Shown in pieces: positions 8,323 through 18,624 of a stretch of DNA of 64,000 bases. Numbering within the stretch: position 1 is the first letter of the stretch; each line of letters starts with the position of its first letter. Made by a program: the position numbers and the translations under genes. The stretch is from a bacterium (lineage in GTDB: Bacteria; Bacillota_I; Bacilli_A; Izemoplasmatales; UBA1188), in assembly GCA_017541975.1 (NCBI GenBank), contig JAFXYB010000022.1, positions 1-64,000 on the forward strand. The letters run 5' to 3'. The notes below the pieces were generated by a model, which ran no database searches, was not told where the DNA came from, and saw only the letters and a list, made by a program, of their open reading frames with translations.

Positions 8323-8338
8323 ATGAAAACGATTTCAT
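8323..8338 (+). promoter_or_regulatory. Candidate cre site (CcpA/LacI-type operator)
   Basis: ATGAAAACGATTTCAT is an imperfect palindrome that fits the Bacillus catabolite-responsive element pattern WTGNAANCGNWNNCW at every fixed position. It lies about 32 bp upstream of the -35 of the promoter for the 3002-residue lipoprotein. Upstream cre sites activate some Bacillus genes. Whether this organism has CcpA is not visible here. Confidence 0.45.
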
Positions 8339-8369
8339 CAAAAAAAATTTATTTTTTTTAATATTCCTG

Positions 8370-8398
8370 TTGATTTTTTTGTGTTGAAATGGTATTTT
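8370..8398 (+). promoter_or_regulatory. Probable promoter of the giant lipoprotein gene
   Basis: TTGATT (8370-8375), a 17-bp spacer and TATTTT (8393-8398) with TG placed as an extended -10. This would give a leader of about 95 bases ending in the AGAAAGGAGAA ribosome site before ATG 8502. Confidence 0.5.
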
Positions 8399-8501
8399 AG
8401 AAACAATTATTTATTAAGCCAAAACTTAACTCGTACGTATTATATTAATCAATATAATAAGGATCAACGAATTTTGCTTAAAAAAAAGAAAGGAGAAATA
8501 T

Positions 8502-11500
8502 ATGAAAAAGACGTTCAAAAAACTTGTTTTCAGTGGTTTAATCGTTTTGTGTTTATTCGCACTTGCATTCGTCGTTACTGGATGCAGCTGTAGTAACACG
8601 ACTAAACCAGATGAAACAACTGCCTTTAATGACAAAGGAGAAGTAGGTGAGTACTGCTCAAGTGCACTTGCTGATAGCGTTAGTCTTAAATTAGACAAAA
8701 ACGAATTTACCTTTACATCAGGCGGTACTACATTAAAAGGTACTTACTCTTTTGATGGCACAAATCTTGTTTTAACATTTGAAGGTGAAACATCTAGCGT
8801 TAATGTTACATTTAGTGCTAATACTGTTTCATTCACTTATAAGGGTCAAGCATATACTCTATATAGAAAAGTTAACTTTACTGTTAGCTTTAGTGGAGCA
8901 ACTGTTCAAGCCCAACAAGTGCAAAATGGTCAAAAAGCAACTAAGCCTCAAAATCCAACAAAAGATGGGTATTACTTCCTTGGTTGGTACAAAGATAGTA
9001 ACTTTACTACTCCATTCGACTTTGATACTGAAATCATCACAGCCGATACAACTATCTATGCTAACTTTGATGTAAAATCAGCATCTACTGAAGAATTCAC
9101 AGTAACTTTCAATACTGGTGAAGGTGGACCAACAGTTAATAGTGTTGAAACAACAAACAACACTGTTTACAATTTACCAACAGTAGAAGTAACTGGTAAG
9201 ACATTCCTTGGATGGTGGGTATCATACTATAATGATGCTACTAAGCTTTCATATCAATTTGAATCTGGAATGAGATTATATGAAAACACTACATTATTTG
9301 CTGTTTATGGAAGCGATAATATAGCTGTTTCTGTAGTTGGAAATACAATAAAATGGGACTCTAAAGGTGTTGGTAAATCTTACACTGTTACTATTACAAA
9401 AGAAGGCGAAGAAGAACCTGTTTCAACAAAGAGTGTTTCTACTACTAGTGATACATTCAACTTTGCTAATGAAGTTCCTGGTAATTACACAGTAACTGTT
9501 GCTACTGGTTCAAATACTGGTACTGCTTACGTTTTAAATAAAGGTTTAGCAAAAGTTTCTAAATTCAGTGTTGATGACTTCACATTAACTTGGAATAAGG
9601 TTCCTAATGCAACTGATTATGCATTATCAATCAATGGCGGAGCTGCAACTCCTCTTGGAGATGTTAATACATTTGATTTCACAAATGTTCAAATGGTAGA
9701 AGATGGATTAACATTCGTTGTTACTGCATCTGCAAACAATTATTTAAGCAGTGTTTCAAGTGCATACAATGTTAAGAGAAGTTTAGGCAAAGTTACAACA
9801 GTTAATTATGATCCACAAACTCAAAAATTAACATGGAATGAAGTAACTGATGCTGATAGATATAGAGTTGAAATAACTTCTGGTGATAATGTCTATAAAT
9901 TCGATGCAACTACAAATGAATTTGCAATTGATAACTTCTATGGTGCATTATCATATTCAGTTACGCCTTTAAAGGTTGGCTATTATTCAGAAGCTAAGAC
10001 TGGTACATTAAATAAAACTGAACTTGCAACTCCAAAGAACGTTGCAATCATCGGTAATGATGTGAAATGGGATGCCGTTCAAGGCGCAACATCATACACT
10101 GTAACAGTTAATGGTACAACTTACACTGCAGAAACTAATAGTTATACTCTTGCTGCTGATGTTATTAGCGGATCTAATAGCTTCACAGTTACAGTTAAAG
10201 CTAATGGCGCTAACTCAACTTCATCACTCGTTTCTGAAGCTGTAACAATCAACAAAGGTGGAGTTACACAAATTACTTATTCTAATCATGTAATTTCTTG
10301 GAATTCAATTCCTGGTGTAAGTTCATTCACTGTAAAAGTTGATAACGGCGAAGCTGAAACTGTAAATGATAATAAGGTAACTAAAGTTATTACAGCTGGC
10401 GCTCATACAATCGCAGTTGCTCCAGCTGGTGGCGATTATTTCTCATATCAAGTTACTGTTTATACTTTAACTTTCAATACACTCGGTGGAATAGAAGTTG
10501 AAAATTACTATTATGTTGCTGGTGATTCAATTCCAGATATCACTACAACTTATACAGGTTATGATTTTGTTGGCTGGTTCGCAACTCAAGCTAAAGCTCA
10601 AGAAGGCACACAAAAATATAACGAAGTTACATTTGTAACTGGTGATTTAACACTCTATGCAGGATGGCAAGGAAAAGAATATACAGCAACATTCAACTAT
10701 ACTGATCTCGGTGTAGAAGGTACTGCTAATCAAACTGTAGTATTTGGTGATCAATTCACATTACCAGTTGCAACATCTAGCTCTGTACTCAAAGCATTCT
10801 ATGGATGGTATAGCGAACCAAACAATGCTGGTATAAGATATACAGACCAAAATGGTAAATCTAAATTTGCATGGAGAGATGCTGCTAATACAACACTCTA
10901 TGCTGGTTGGATTGACGTATTCAAGTTCACAGAATTAAATGATGATACATATGCAGTAACTGCTAGTGAAGGTGCACTTTACTTAAATGAAGTAACAATC
11001 CCTGATAAATATAACGGCAAGACTGTATCATTAATCGAAAGCTATGCATTCAAAGATTATGAGAACTTAACTAAGATTAATATCCCTAACTCAATTGTTA
11101 CTATTGAAACTGGTAACTCAGGTCCAAACGGAACTGGTTCAGCATTCAAGGGCTGTAAGAATTTAGTAGGTTTATATATCTATGCTGTTGATGGTGTTAA
11201 ACCAGAAGATGTATTATATTCTTCATCAAATGGTTCATTAGTATACAAGAACAAAACAGCAAATGAAGTTGAATTAAAGTGGATTCCATATGGAACTGTA
11301 TCAGGAACATATACTATTCCTGAAGGCGTAACAGCTATTCCAATCAATACATTCCAAAGCTGTACTGAAATTACCGGACTTGTTATTCCAGCATCTGTAA
11401 CAACTATCAATGAAGGTGCATTCATTGGTGCATATCAAATTGCTGAAGTAACATTCCAAGCTGCAGCTGAAGGTACACAAGAAAAAGCTCTTAACCTTGG

Positions 11501-14500
11501 CGATAATATCTTTGGAAATAACAGTAAATTAACTGTATTAAATCTTCCAATGAGAGTTGACAACTTCTCAGCTACTACACTTCCATCACTATCAGCATTA
11601 ACAGAGGTTAACTTTGTTGGTACATTCGAAAATTCTAAATATAAATCAGTTAATGGTGTTGTTTACAATACTGCTGGTACAACTTTAATTTACTATCCAC
11701 GTGGTCGTGAAGAAACATTCGTTATTCCAACAGGCGTAACAACAGTTGCAACAAGAGCCTTCGAAGAAGCAAGATACTTAAGAGGTATCACTATTCCAGG
11801 ACACGTAACAACTATTGAAGATTACGCATTTAGAACATGTAGTAGATTAGATGCAATTACATTCCAAGGTACTGCAAATGATCCAAGCTTATCAATTGGT
11901 GTTGAAGCATTCTACAATGCTGGTAACTTCTCAACAGTTCTTACTGAACTCGTTCTTCCAGCTAACTTACAAACAATTGGTAAATCAGCATTTGGTAACA
12001 TGGTTGCTATTTCATCAGTTAAGTTATATAGCGTTGCTGAAGAATTAAATTTTGCTCCAGGAGCATTTGGTTCTAATGTAAGTTCTAACCCTGTATTCTA
12101 TATCACTCATCTCTTCATGAGCAAAGATGTTCATACATTCAATGTTGCTGGTGTATTCGGTTCAACTAAACTAGAAGTATTAGAAGTTGAAGAAGGTAAC
12201 CAAAACTTCAAGGTTATAGATGGTGTATTATACAGTGCTGATATAACTGCAATTCTATACTATCCAATGACTTTAACAGGCGCCTTCACACTTCCAGCTA
12301 CAATCACTACAATTGGTGATAGAGTATTCGAACAAAAGAAGATGCCTTCAATTACAATTCCAGCATCAGTAACTACAATTGGTGCTTATGCATTCACTAA
12401 CTGTCCTAACCTCGCATCTGTAACATTCACTGATGGCGGTACAGACGCACTTACAATCGGCAATTATGCATTCTCTGGCTGTAAGTTATTAACTACAATG
12501 GATCTTCCAGATAGAGTATCTACAATTGGTGCTAAAGTATTTGAAAATTGTACAGGACTTACAACTGTGAATATTGGTAGTGGCGCGTCATTCACAACTG
12601 AATCTACAACTATAACAATTGGTAGAACAAGATACACATTCAATACCATTACAGCATTTGATGGCTGTACTAGCCTAACTGCAATCAATGTAGCAGCTAA
12701 CAATACTAAATACTATTCAGCTAGTGGCGTATTATGTGAATACATCCTTGATAACAATAATGAACCTACAGAATTCGTTAAAGTTGATGTATGTCCATTG
12801 GCTAAAACAGGCGCTCTCGTATTACCAAACACTGTAAAAGTTATTGAATATAATGCATTCTATAATCAAAATGGTTTAACAAGCATTTCATTTGCAGAAG
12901 GTGTTACTTCACTCGAAATTAAACAATATGCATTCAGAGATGCTAAGACTGTTACATCTATAACACTTCCAAGTGTAATTTCAACAATTGAAAGTTATAC
13001 ATTCACTGGCTGTAAAGCTTTAACTTCATTCACAGTTCCTAAATCTGTTACATCAATCAAGAGTTCAGCATTCACTCAATGTGTTGGTCTAACAACTATC
13101 AACTTTGAAGAAGGTGGAACTCAACCACTAAGATTTGAAGATGGCGACTACAAAGGAAGAGCTGAATCATATGGTGATTCTGCTGAAAGTGAAGAAGCAG
13201 GCGATCAGACACCTATCTCAACATTCGCTGGATGCAATGGTATTACAACTTTAGTATTACCTGAAAGAACAACTTATGTTGGTACATCAGCATTCGGTGG
13301 CATGATGGGCTTAACTAGTGTATCATTCCCATCAACAATCACTTCAATTGGCGATTGGGCATTCTCATTCTGCCAAAATCTTGAAACTGTAACATTTGCA
13401 CCAAATACTACAGGTTTAACTAATATTGGTCAAGGCGCATTCAGAGGTAGATATTCTTATCAACCAACTAAGTTAAGTTCAATCAATCTCCCTAGTGGTA
13501 ACTATAAAATTGGTGATGGTGCATTCAAGTACACTTCACTCACTAATGTAGTAGTTCCAGCAGGCGTAACTGAAATTGGTAAATATGCGTTCTATGCTGA
13601 TCAACTCTTAACAGAAGTTAGTCTACCTACAAGCTTAATATTCATTAGAGAATATGCATTCTCAAATGATACAGCTTTAACAACAGTTACTATTGCAAAT
13701 AATGCTACACTCCAAGGTGTTGGTGCTTATGCATTTAAGAACACTGGTATAACTTCTATAACATTCCCTGCTACTATTTATCAAATTGGTCAAGAAGCAT
13801 TCTATAACTGCACTGATCTCGCATCAGTAACATTCGCTTTAAACGGTTCTGGTAAATCTAACCTTGCTCAAATAGGTACTAGAGCATTCGCTAATACAGC
13901 AATCACTTCATTCACATTCCCTGAATCAGTTGATACTGAAGGCGCTAGCATCAACATCGCTCTTGGTGGCAATGTAACTTTAGTAGCTAATGGTGGCGGT
14001 GGTTCTTCACAAGAACTCCATTGTCCTAAGTGCGGTGCAACCGTAACTAAGGATGATAAAGTATGTCCTGAATGCCGTAGTGAATTACACTTTGACGAAG
14101 GCGGCGAAGAAGGCGGCGGCAAAGAAGAAGGCGGTAAAGAAGACGGAAAAGGCCTAAAGGGTAAAGAAGAAGAAGGCGGCAAGGAAGAAGAAAAACCAGG
14201 AGAAGGTGGCGAAGGTGGAGGCAGCCAAGGTGGCGGCGGAAGCAGTCAATTCGTAAGCTCTCCAAGCTACTTATTCGAAGGTTGTAAGAAACTCACTACT
14301 TTAGAGCTCTCATCATCTGTTACTTCTATCGATTGCATGCTCGTTAACTGCCCAGCTTTAACAACAGTAACAATCGCAGCTGGTAACCCTAACTTAAAGG
14401 TTGATACTAATACTAATAAGGCTATCGTAAACGTTGCTGGTACAGCAATTAGAAATGTATATGGTAAACTTACTGGTACATTCACTATTCCAGCTGGTAT

Positions 14501-17500
14501 TACTGAAATTTCATCATATGCATTCGCTGGACAAACTGAATTAACTAAGATCGTTATCCCAAGTTCTGTATATGAAATTGGCGAATATGCATTCAAGAAT
14601 TGTATTAATCTTGTTGAAGTAGAATTCGCAAACGGTTCAGCTCTCACTAAGATTGATAATTATCTATTCCAAGATTGTAGAAGTCTAACAACTATTAATG
14701 TACCTAACAGTGTTACTGATATTGGTAACTATGCATTCGCTGGTTGTGCTTCACTCACTACTCTCCCTGTAACAAGTTCAGTTACTAAAGTTGGTGATTA
14801 TGCATTTGCAAACTGCGGATTTACAACATTAACAATTCCATCAACTATTACAACATACGGTACAGGCGTATTCCAATACAATAGCAAGTTAACAACTGTA
14901 ACAATTGGCGAAGGTGCTACTGTAACTGGTGCTTATATGTTTGCTAACAACAAAGCATTAGCTAATATCACATTACCAAGTTCATTACAATTCTTAGCTG
15001 AAGGTATGTTCCAAAATTGTACAGCACTCGTTAGTGTATCTGCTACTAACATCTATCGTTTAGGTGGTAATGCTACAACAGCTGGTACCGCTAACAACTT
15101 TGCAGGTAGAGTATTCCAAGGATGTACAGCTTTAACAAGTGTAGAATTCGGTAGCAATTTCTTCGCAATCGGTTCATATACATTCGCAGGATGTACTTCA
15201 CTCACAAGTTTCACTATCCCTAATTCAGTACAAAACTTAGGTGAACATATCTTTGATGGTTGTACAAATCTTGTATCATGTACTTTATCTAATGCATGTA
15301 CATACTTAGCTGGATCAATGTTCTACAACTGTACAAGCTTAAAATCTATTTCAATGCCTGCATCTGTAAGAAGAATTGGTGGTACTTATACAACATCTGA
15401 TACATCTAATATCACAGCAACATCTTCCGGAAATGTATTTAACGGATGTACTAGTCTCTCAACTGTTACATTCTCAGAAAATGTTGTGAATATTGGTTAT
15501 GGTGCATTCATCGGATGTACATCATTAAAAGAAGTTACACTTCCACCTAAGCTACAACGTATTTCAACAAGTGCATTCGAAAGTTCTGGCGTTGAAGTTG
15601 TAACATTCACACAAGAAACTCTACTCAATCAACTTGGTAACTATACATTCAGATATTGTGAAAACTTAAGAGAAGTAAATGGATTCAAGACTAATACAAA
15701 TAATAGTTTAGGTTTTGAAACATTCAACGGATGTACATCACTTGCATCATTCAAGATTCCAACAAATACTTCAACTACTGGTAATGGTACATTCAAGAAT
15801 TGTACTTCATTAACAGAATTAGACTTCAGTGCAACTAATATCTATCAATTAGGTTCAAGCGTTTGTGAAGGATGTGTAAATTTAAGCAAGTTATTATTAC
15901 CTGCAACATTCCCACAAATTGCAACAAATAACTTTACATTCGCATCTAAGTCATTCATGGGTTGTACAAGCCTTGAAGAAATCACTCTTCCATATTTGCC
16001 AAACGGAAAAGTATTCAACTTCAGTACTTACGCATTCTATGGCAGTGGATTAAAGCAAATCAACTTACCAAGCAATGTAATGAAATATAACATCAACCAA
16101 ACATCAGCTCAACCTACTGGTCATGGTATCGATTATGCAGCATTCAACAATTGCCCAGATCTAGAATTAACTATTGATCCTCAAAACAATCAATATATGT
16201 TAGTAGATGATATGTTCATCGTAAGATTCAATGACTGGCAAAGTAAAGCTCTTGTTGCATGTCCTCCTACAATTGTTAGTGTTGTAAATGCTAGTGGCGA
16301 TGTTACTATTCCTGAAGGATTATTAATTACAGGTTATGCATTCTCTGGTTGTGAAAATATCACTTCATTAACTATCCCAGCAACAATGACTACAATAACT
16401 AGCCAAGCATTCTCTGGATATCTTGGTGGAAATATCATTATTCCTGAAGGTGTAACAACTATTTCATCACAAGCATTCTATAATTGTGCAAATATTACAT
16501 CTATTACATTACCTTCAACTATTACAAGTATCGCTGACTATGCATTCCAAGGATGTACTAGCCTTAAATCAATAGTAATCCCTGAAGGTGTTACTTCAAT
16601 CGGTAACTATACATTCCAAGGATGTACTTCACTTGAAAGTATAACAATCCCTAGCTCAGTAACATCAATTGGTAACTATGCATTCCAAGAATGTACTAGC
16701 CTAACATCTATTACATTCCCAGCTGGTTTAACATCAATTGGTAACCATGCATTCGAAAATACTGGTTTAACATCAGTAACAGTTGGCTCAGGCGTTAGAG
16801 TTGGTACCTTCAATGATGGTCCATATTCTACAGATGGTTATGTATTCGCAGGATGTACAAGTTTAACAAATGTTACATACAATGCTTCAAGCATCAGCAG
16901 TAAACATATGTTTGATGGATGTACAAATCTAACTTCAATTACATTTGGTTCTCCACTCACTCAAATTGATGGTTATGCATTCTATGGATGCTCTAAGTTA
17001 ACATCATTCACATTTGCTGAAGGATTAAAGAGCATTGGTGCTTATGCATTCAGTGGAACTGGTTTAACTACAGTTGCTCTCCCAGCAACCTTAACTAAAC
17101 TCTGCGATGGAGCATTCATGAACTGTACAGCTTTAACATCAGTTACACTCTCTAGTGGTCTCAAGTACATCGGTAGTTCAAGTATTACAGCACTCGATGC
17201 AACATCTAATGATGGTGGCGTATTCGAAGGATGTACAGCACTCACTACAGTTACACTCCCAAGCACATTATTCGCTATCAACGGACGTACATTCGCTGGA
17301 TGTACATCAATTGCTAGCATCGTAATCCCTGAAAGTGTATCATTCGTTGGTAACGGCGCATTCGCAGGTTGGACTTCTAGTCAACATGTAAATTCAGTTC
17401 AAGACGAATATACAATCACAGGCTTATGGGAATATGTAACAACTTCTACAGGCCTATCTGCATATAACGCTGATTCTGAAGCTACATTCACATTCGGTTA

Positions 17501-17510
17501 TACAGCTTAA
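8502..17510 (+). CDS. Giant BspA/InlB-repeat surface lipoprotein (3002 residues)
   Basis: A type II signal peptide with lipobox VVTGC (Cys-28) anchors the protein to the outer face of the membrane. In order: a small beta domain (about 35-120), InlB B-repeats (about 126-270, with GYYFLGWYKD), fibronectin-like modules (about 270-650), two more InlB repeats (about 650-806), and two long blocks of BspA-type LRR_5 repeats (about 810-1835 and 1910-2985). The repeats follow a 23-residue pattern such as SIGNYAFQGCTSL. Between the LRR blocks is a four-cysteine zinc-ribbon-like segment (Cys-1841, 1844, 1855, 1858) and a Gly/Glu/Lys-rich linker (about 1866-1908). BspA relatives bind host proteins or other cells; adhesion is the likely role (inference). 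No LPXTG or C-terminal membrane anchor is present. Confidence 0.92.
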   Translation: MKKTFKKLVFSGLIVLCLFALAFVVTGCSCSNTTKPDETTAFNDKGEVGEYCSSALADSVSLKLDKNEFTFTSGGTTLKGTYSFDGTNLVLTFEGETSSVNVTFSANTVSFTYKGQAYTLYRKVNFTVSFSGATVQAQQVQNGQKATKPQNPTKDGYYFLGWYKDSNFTTPFDFDTEIITADTTIYANFDVKSASTEEFTVTFNTGEGGPTVNSVETTNNTVYNLPTVEVTGKTFLGWWVSYYNDATKLSYQFESGMRLYENTTLFAVYGSDNIAVSVVGNTIKWDSKGVGKSYTVTITKEGEEEPVSTKSVSTTSDTFNFANEVPGNYTVTVATGSNTGTAYVLNKGLAKVSKFSVDDFTLTWNKVPNATDYALSINGGAATPLGDVNTFDFTNVQMVEDGLTFVVTASANNYLSSVSSAYNVKRSLGKVTTVNYDPQTQKLTWNEVTDADRYRVEITSGDNVYKFDATTNEFAIDNFYGALSYSVTPLKVGYYSEAKTGTLNKTELATPKNVAIIGNDVKWDAVQGATSYTVTVNGTTYTAETNSYTLAADVISGSNSFTVTVKANGANSTSSLVSEAVTINKGGVTQITYSNHVISWNSIPGVSSFTVKVDNGEAETVNDNKVTKVITAGAHTIAVAPAGGDYFSYQVTVYTLTFNTLGGIEVENYYYVAGDSIPDITTTYTGYDFVGWFATQAKAQEGTQKYNEVTFVTGDLTLYAGWQGKEYTATFNYTDLGVEGTANQTVVFGDQFTLPVATSSSVLKAFYGWYSEPNNAGIRYTDQNGKSKFAWRDAANTTLYAGWIDVFKFTELNDDTYAVTASEGALYLNEVTIPDKYNGKTVSLIESYAFKDYENLTKINIPNSIVTIETGNSGPNGTGSAFKGCKNLVGLYIYAVDGVKPEDVLYSSSNGSLVYKNKTANEVELKWIPYGTVSGTYTIPEGVTAIPINTFQSCTEITGLVIPASVTTINEGAFIGAYQIAEVTFQAAAEGTQEKALNLGDNIFGNNSKLTVLNLPMRVDNFSATTLPSLSALTEVNFVGTFENSKYKSVNGVVYNTAGTTLIYYPRGREETFVIPTGVTTVATRAFEEARYLRGITIPGHVTTIEDYAFRTCSRLDAITFQGTANDPSLSIGVEAFYNAGNFSTVLTELVLPANLQTIGKSAFGNMVAISSVKLYSVAEELNFAPGAFGSNVSSNPVFYITHLFMSKDVHTFNVAGVFGSTKLEVLEVEEGNQNFKVIDGVLYSADITAILYYPMTLTGAFTLPATITTIGDRVFEQKKMPSITIPASVTTIGAYAFTNCPNLASVTFTDGGTDALTIGNYAFSGCKLLTTMDLPDRVSTIGAKVFENCTGLTTVNIGSGASFTTESTTITIGRTRYTFNTITAFDGCTSLTAINVAANNTKYYSASGVLCEYILDNNNEPTEFVKVDVCPLAKTGALVLPNTVKVIEYNAFYNQNGLTSISFAEGVTSLEIKQYAFRDAKTVTSITLPSVISTIESYTFTGCKALTSFTVPKSVTSIKSSAFTQCVGLTTINFEEGGTQPLRFEDGDYKGRAESYGDSAESEEAGDQTPISTFAGCNGITTLVLPERTTYVGTSAFGGMMGLTSVSFPSTITSIGDWAFSFCQNLETVTFAPNTTGLTNIGQGAFRGRYSYQPTKLSSINLPSGNYKIGDGAFKYTSLTNVVVPAGVTEIGKYAFYADQLLTEVSLPTSLIFIREYAFSNDTALTTVTIANNATLQGVGAYAFKNTGITSITFPATIYQIGQEAFYNCTDLASVTFALNGSGKSNLAQIGTRAFANTAITSFTFPESVDTEGASINIALGGNVTLVANGGGGSSQELHCPKCGATVTKDDKVCPECRSELHFDEGGEEGGGKEEGGKEDGKGLKGKEEEGGKEEEKPGEGGEGGGSQGGGGSSQFVSSPSYLFEGCKKLTTLELSSSVTSIDCMLVNCPALTTVTIAAGNPNLKVDTNTNKAIVNVAGTAIRNVYGKLTGTFTIPAGITEISSYAFAGQTELTKIVIPSSVYEIGEYAFKNCINLVEVEFANGSALTKIDNYLFQDCRSLTTINVPNSVTDIGNYAFAGCASLTTLPVTSSVTKVGDYAFANCGFTTLTIPSTITTYGTGVFQYNSKLTTVTIGEGATVTGAYMFANNKALANITLPSSLQFLAEGMFQNCTALVSVSATNIYRLGGNATTAGTANNFAGRVFQGCTALTSVEFGSNFFAIGSYTFAGCTSLTSFTIPNSVQNLGEHIFDGCTNLVSCTLSNACTYLAGSMFYNCTSLKSISMPASVRRIGGTYTTSDTSNITATSSGNVFNGCTSLSTVTFSENVVNIGYGAFIGCTSLKEVTLPPKLQRISTSAFESSGVEVVTFTQETLLNQLGNYTFRYCENLREVNGFKTNTNNSLGFETFNGCTSLASFKIPTNTSTTGNGTFKNCTSLTELDFSATNIYQLGSSVCEGCVNLSKLLLPATFPQIATNNFTFASKSFMGCTSLEEITLPYLPNGKVFNFSTYAFYGSGLKQINLPSNVMKYNINQTSAQPTGHGIDYAAFNNCPDLELTIDPQNNQYMLVDDMFIVRFNDWQSKALVACPPTIVSVVNASGDVTIPEGLLITGYAFSGCENITSLTIPATMTTITSQAFSGYLGGNIIIPEGVTTISSQAFYNCANITSITLPSTITSIADYAFQGCTSLKSIVIPEGVTSIGNYTFQGCTSLESITIPSSVTSIGNYAFQECTSLTSITFPAGLTSIGNHAFENTGLTSVTVGSGVRVGTFNDGPYSTDGYVFAGCTSLTNVTYNASSISSKHMFDGCTNLTSITFGSPLTQIDGYAFYGCSKLTSFTFAEGLKSIGAYAFSGTGLTTVALPATLTKLCDGAFMNCTALTSVTLSSGLKYIGSSSITALDATSNDGGVFEGCTALTTVTLPSTLFAINGRTFAGCTSIASIVIPESVSFVGNGAFAGWTSSQHVNSVQDEYTITGLWEYVTTSTGLSAYNADSEATFTFGYTA
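14019..14250 (+). other. Zinc-ribbon-like segment and GE-rich linker inside the giant LRR gene
   Basis: In frame with the LRR protein, CPKCGA and VCPECRSEL form a CxxC-x10-CxxC pattern. About 45 residues follow that are almost entirely Gly, Glu, Lys and Ser. The local codons (GGC, GAA, GGA runs) are more GC-rich than the flanking LRR DNA. Such ribbons are usual in cytoplasmic proteins, so this looks like a captured segment acting as a metal-bound knob or a hinge. Confidence 0.75.
16524..16799 (+). repeat. Near-identical 69-bp tandem units within the LRR region
   Basis: Units start at 16524, 16593, 16662 and 16731, exactly 69 bp (23 codons) apart, and share long stretches such as GGTAACTATGCATTCCAAG. 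They are the most alike copies in the gene and look recently duplicated, so repeat number could vary between strains. Confidence 0.7.
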
Positions 17511-17528
17511 TTGATTATTGCTATAAAT

Positions 17529-17555
17529 ATCCTAGGGGTTAATCGCCCCTAGGAT
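17529..17555 (+). terminator. Strong GC-rich hairpin between the giant gene and the MoxR operon
   Basis: ATCCTAGGGG pairs perfectly with CCCCTAGGAT around a seven-base loop. The tail is GTTTCACG, not a T-run, so it may stop transcription only partly or act as an mRNA 3' end protector or processing site. I see no convincing promoter between here and ATG 17594. Confidence 0.5.
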
Positions 17556-17593
17556 GTTTCACGTAAAAAGGCGAATAAAATAAGGAGGGAAAT

Positions 17594-18607
17594 ATGAATT
17601 ATCAAAAAGATTTTAAAAATTTATATAATGCGTTTTTGAAAAATGCCATAAAAAAATCATTATTTTATTCATTATTTATTAGTTTTGCTGTTCTATTTGT
17701 AATATCTTTTACCTTCTGGATTGTTGATGTAAAACAGTTCTGGATAGCATTCATCGTTTTCGGCGCTTTAGAAGCAATACTTTTCTCAGTATTCTTTTAT
17801 TTCTTTAGACCAACAGATAAAAAGTTCGCAAAAGAATTAGACTCTCTCGGTCTAGAACAAAGAGTAATAACCATGTATGAATATCAAGATGATGATTCGC
17901 TCATGGCTAAAGTTCAAAGAGAAAACGCAATAGAACATATAAACAGGTTTGATAGTAAGTTATTAAAACTTGTTATACCAGTAATACTCCTTGCATTTAT
18001 GATTTCAGCATGTGTTCTTGGAGTATCTGCGAGTACTGTTTCAGTATTAAGCGCAACTGGTGTTATTAAGAGTGGCAGAGACACTATTATTGATATTATC
18101 CCTCAAGAAGATGTATATTATTCAGTTACTTATACCGCTAAAAAGGGCGGAATAATTGAAGGTGAACTCACTCAAACTATTAAAGAAGGTGAAGATGCAT
18201 CGCCAGTAATCGCTATCGCAAGCCATGGTTATATTTTTGTAACTTGGTCAGATGGTGTAAGAGATCCATATAGACTCGATTTGGGTGTTAATAAAACAAT
18301 TGATGTCTTCGCAAGTTTCATCACCATTGATGAATATATGGAATTAATGAAGAATCCAGGCGAACCTGAAGTTCCAGAAGAACCTGCAATGGGTAATATC
18401 CCAATTCCAAAGGATGAAGGTGAAGGTGACCCAACAATGCAAAGGTATGATGAAAATGCCCAAATAATTGACGGCGAAACATACTATGGTGAAAGTGTAT
18501 TCGATGAATATCAAGCTGATATGATTGAAACACTTGCACAAGACACAGAAATGTCTACCAATACTAAAAAAATAATCAACGATTATTTTGATACTATTGA
18601 AAAATAA
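17594..18607 (+). CDS. Three-TM membrane protein with an InlB-like domain
   Basis: This gene encodes 337 residues. Two membrane helices near the N-terminus (about 22-45 and 48-71) are followed by a cytoplasmic loop with FAKELDSLGLEQRVITM. That resembles the loop found in large membrane proteins (DUF4175-like) next to MoxR-VWA genes. A third helix lies at about 124-146. The outside part has one InlB-like repeat (about 170-245, ending TIDVFASF) and an acidic Pro-rich tail. The last residues (TKKIINDYFDTIEK) look like a short helical end. An AAGGAGGGAA site precedes the ATG. It is the first gene of the MoxR operon, with MoxR starting 17 bases later. A role as the operon's surface partner is inference. 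Confidence 0.7.
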   Translation: MNYQKDFKNLYNAFLKNAIKKSLFYSLFISFAVLFVISFTFWIVDVKQFWIAFIVFGALEAILFSVFFYFFRPTDKKFAKELDSLGLEQRVITMYEYQDDDSLMAKVQRENAIEHINRFDSKLLKLVIPVILLAFMISACVLGVSASTVSVLSATGVIKSGRDTIIDIIPQEDVYYSVTYTAKKGGIIEGELTQTIKEGEDASPVIAIASHGYIFVTWSDGVRDPYRLDLGVNKTIDVFASFITIDEYMELMKNPGEPEVPEEPAMGNIPIPKDEGEGDPTMQRYDENAQIIDGETYYGESVFDEYQADMIETLAQDTEMSTNTKKIINDYFDTIEK

Positions 18608-18624
18608 AATAGGGAAATAAAAAT

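Noticed and set aside
13868-14265. Minus-strand open frames opposite the GE-rich linker
   Set aside because: They are low-complexity mirrors (Pro/Ser/Leu) of the Gly/Glu codons, without ribosome sites. All other genes are on the + strand.
16524-16799. CRISPR-like array of regular repeats
   Set aside because: The repeats are coding LRR units with a strict 69-bp period in frame. There are no unique spacers and no cas genes.
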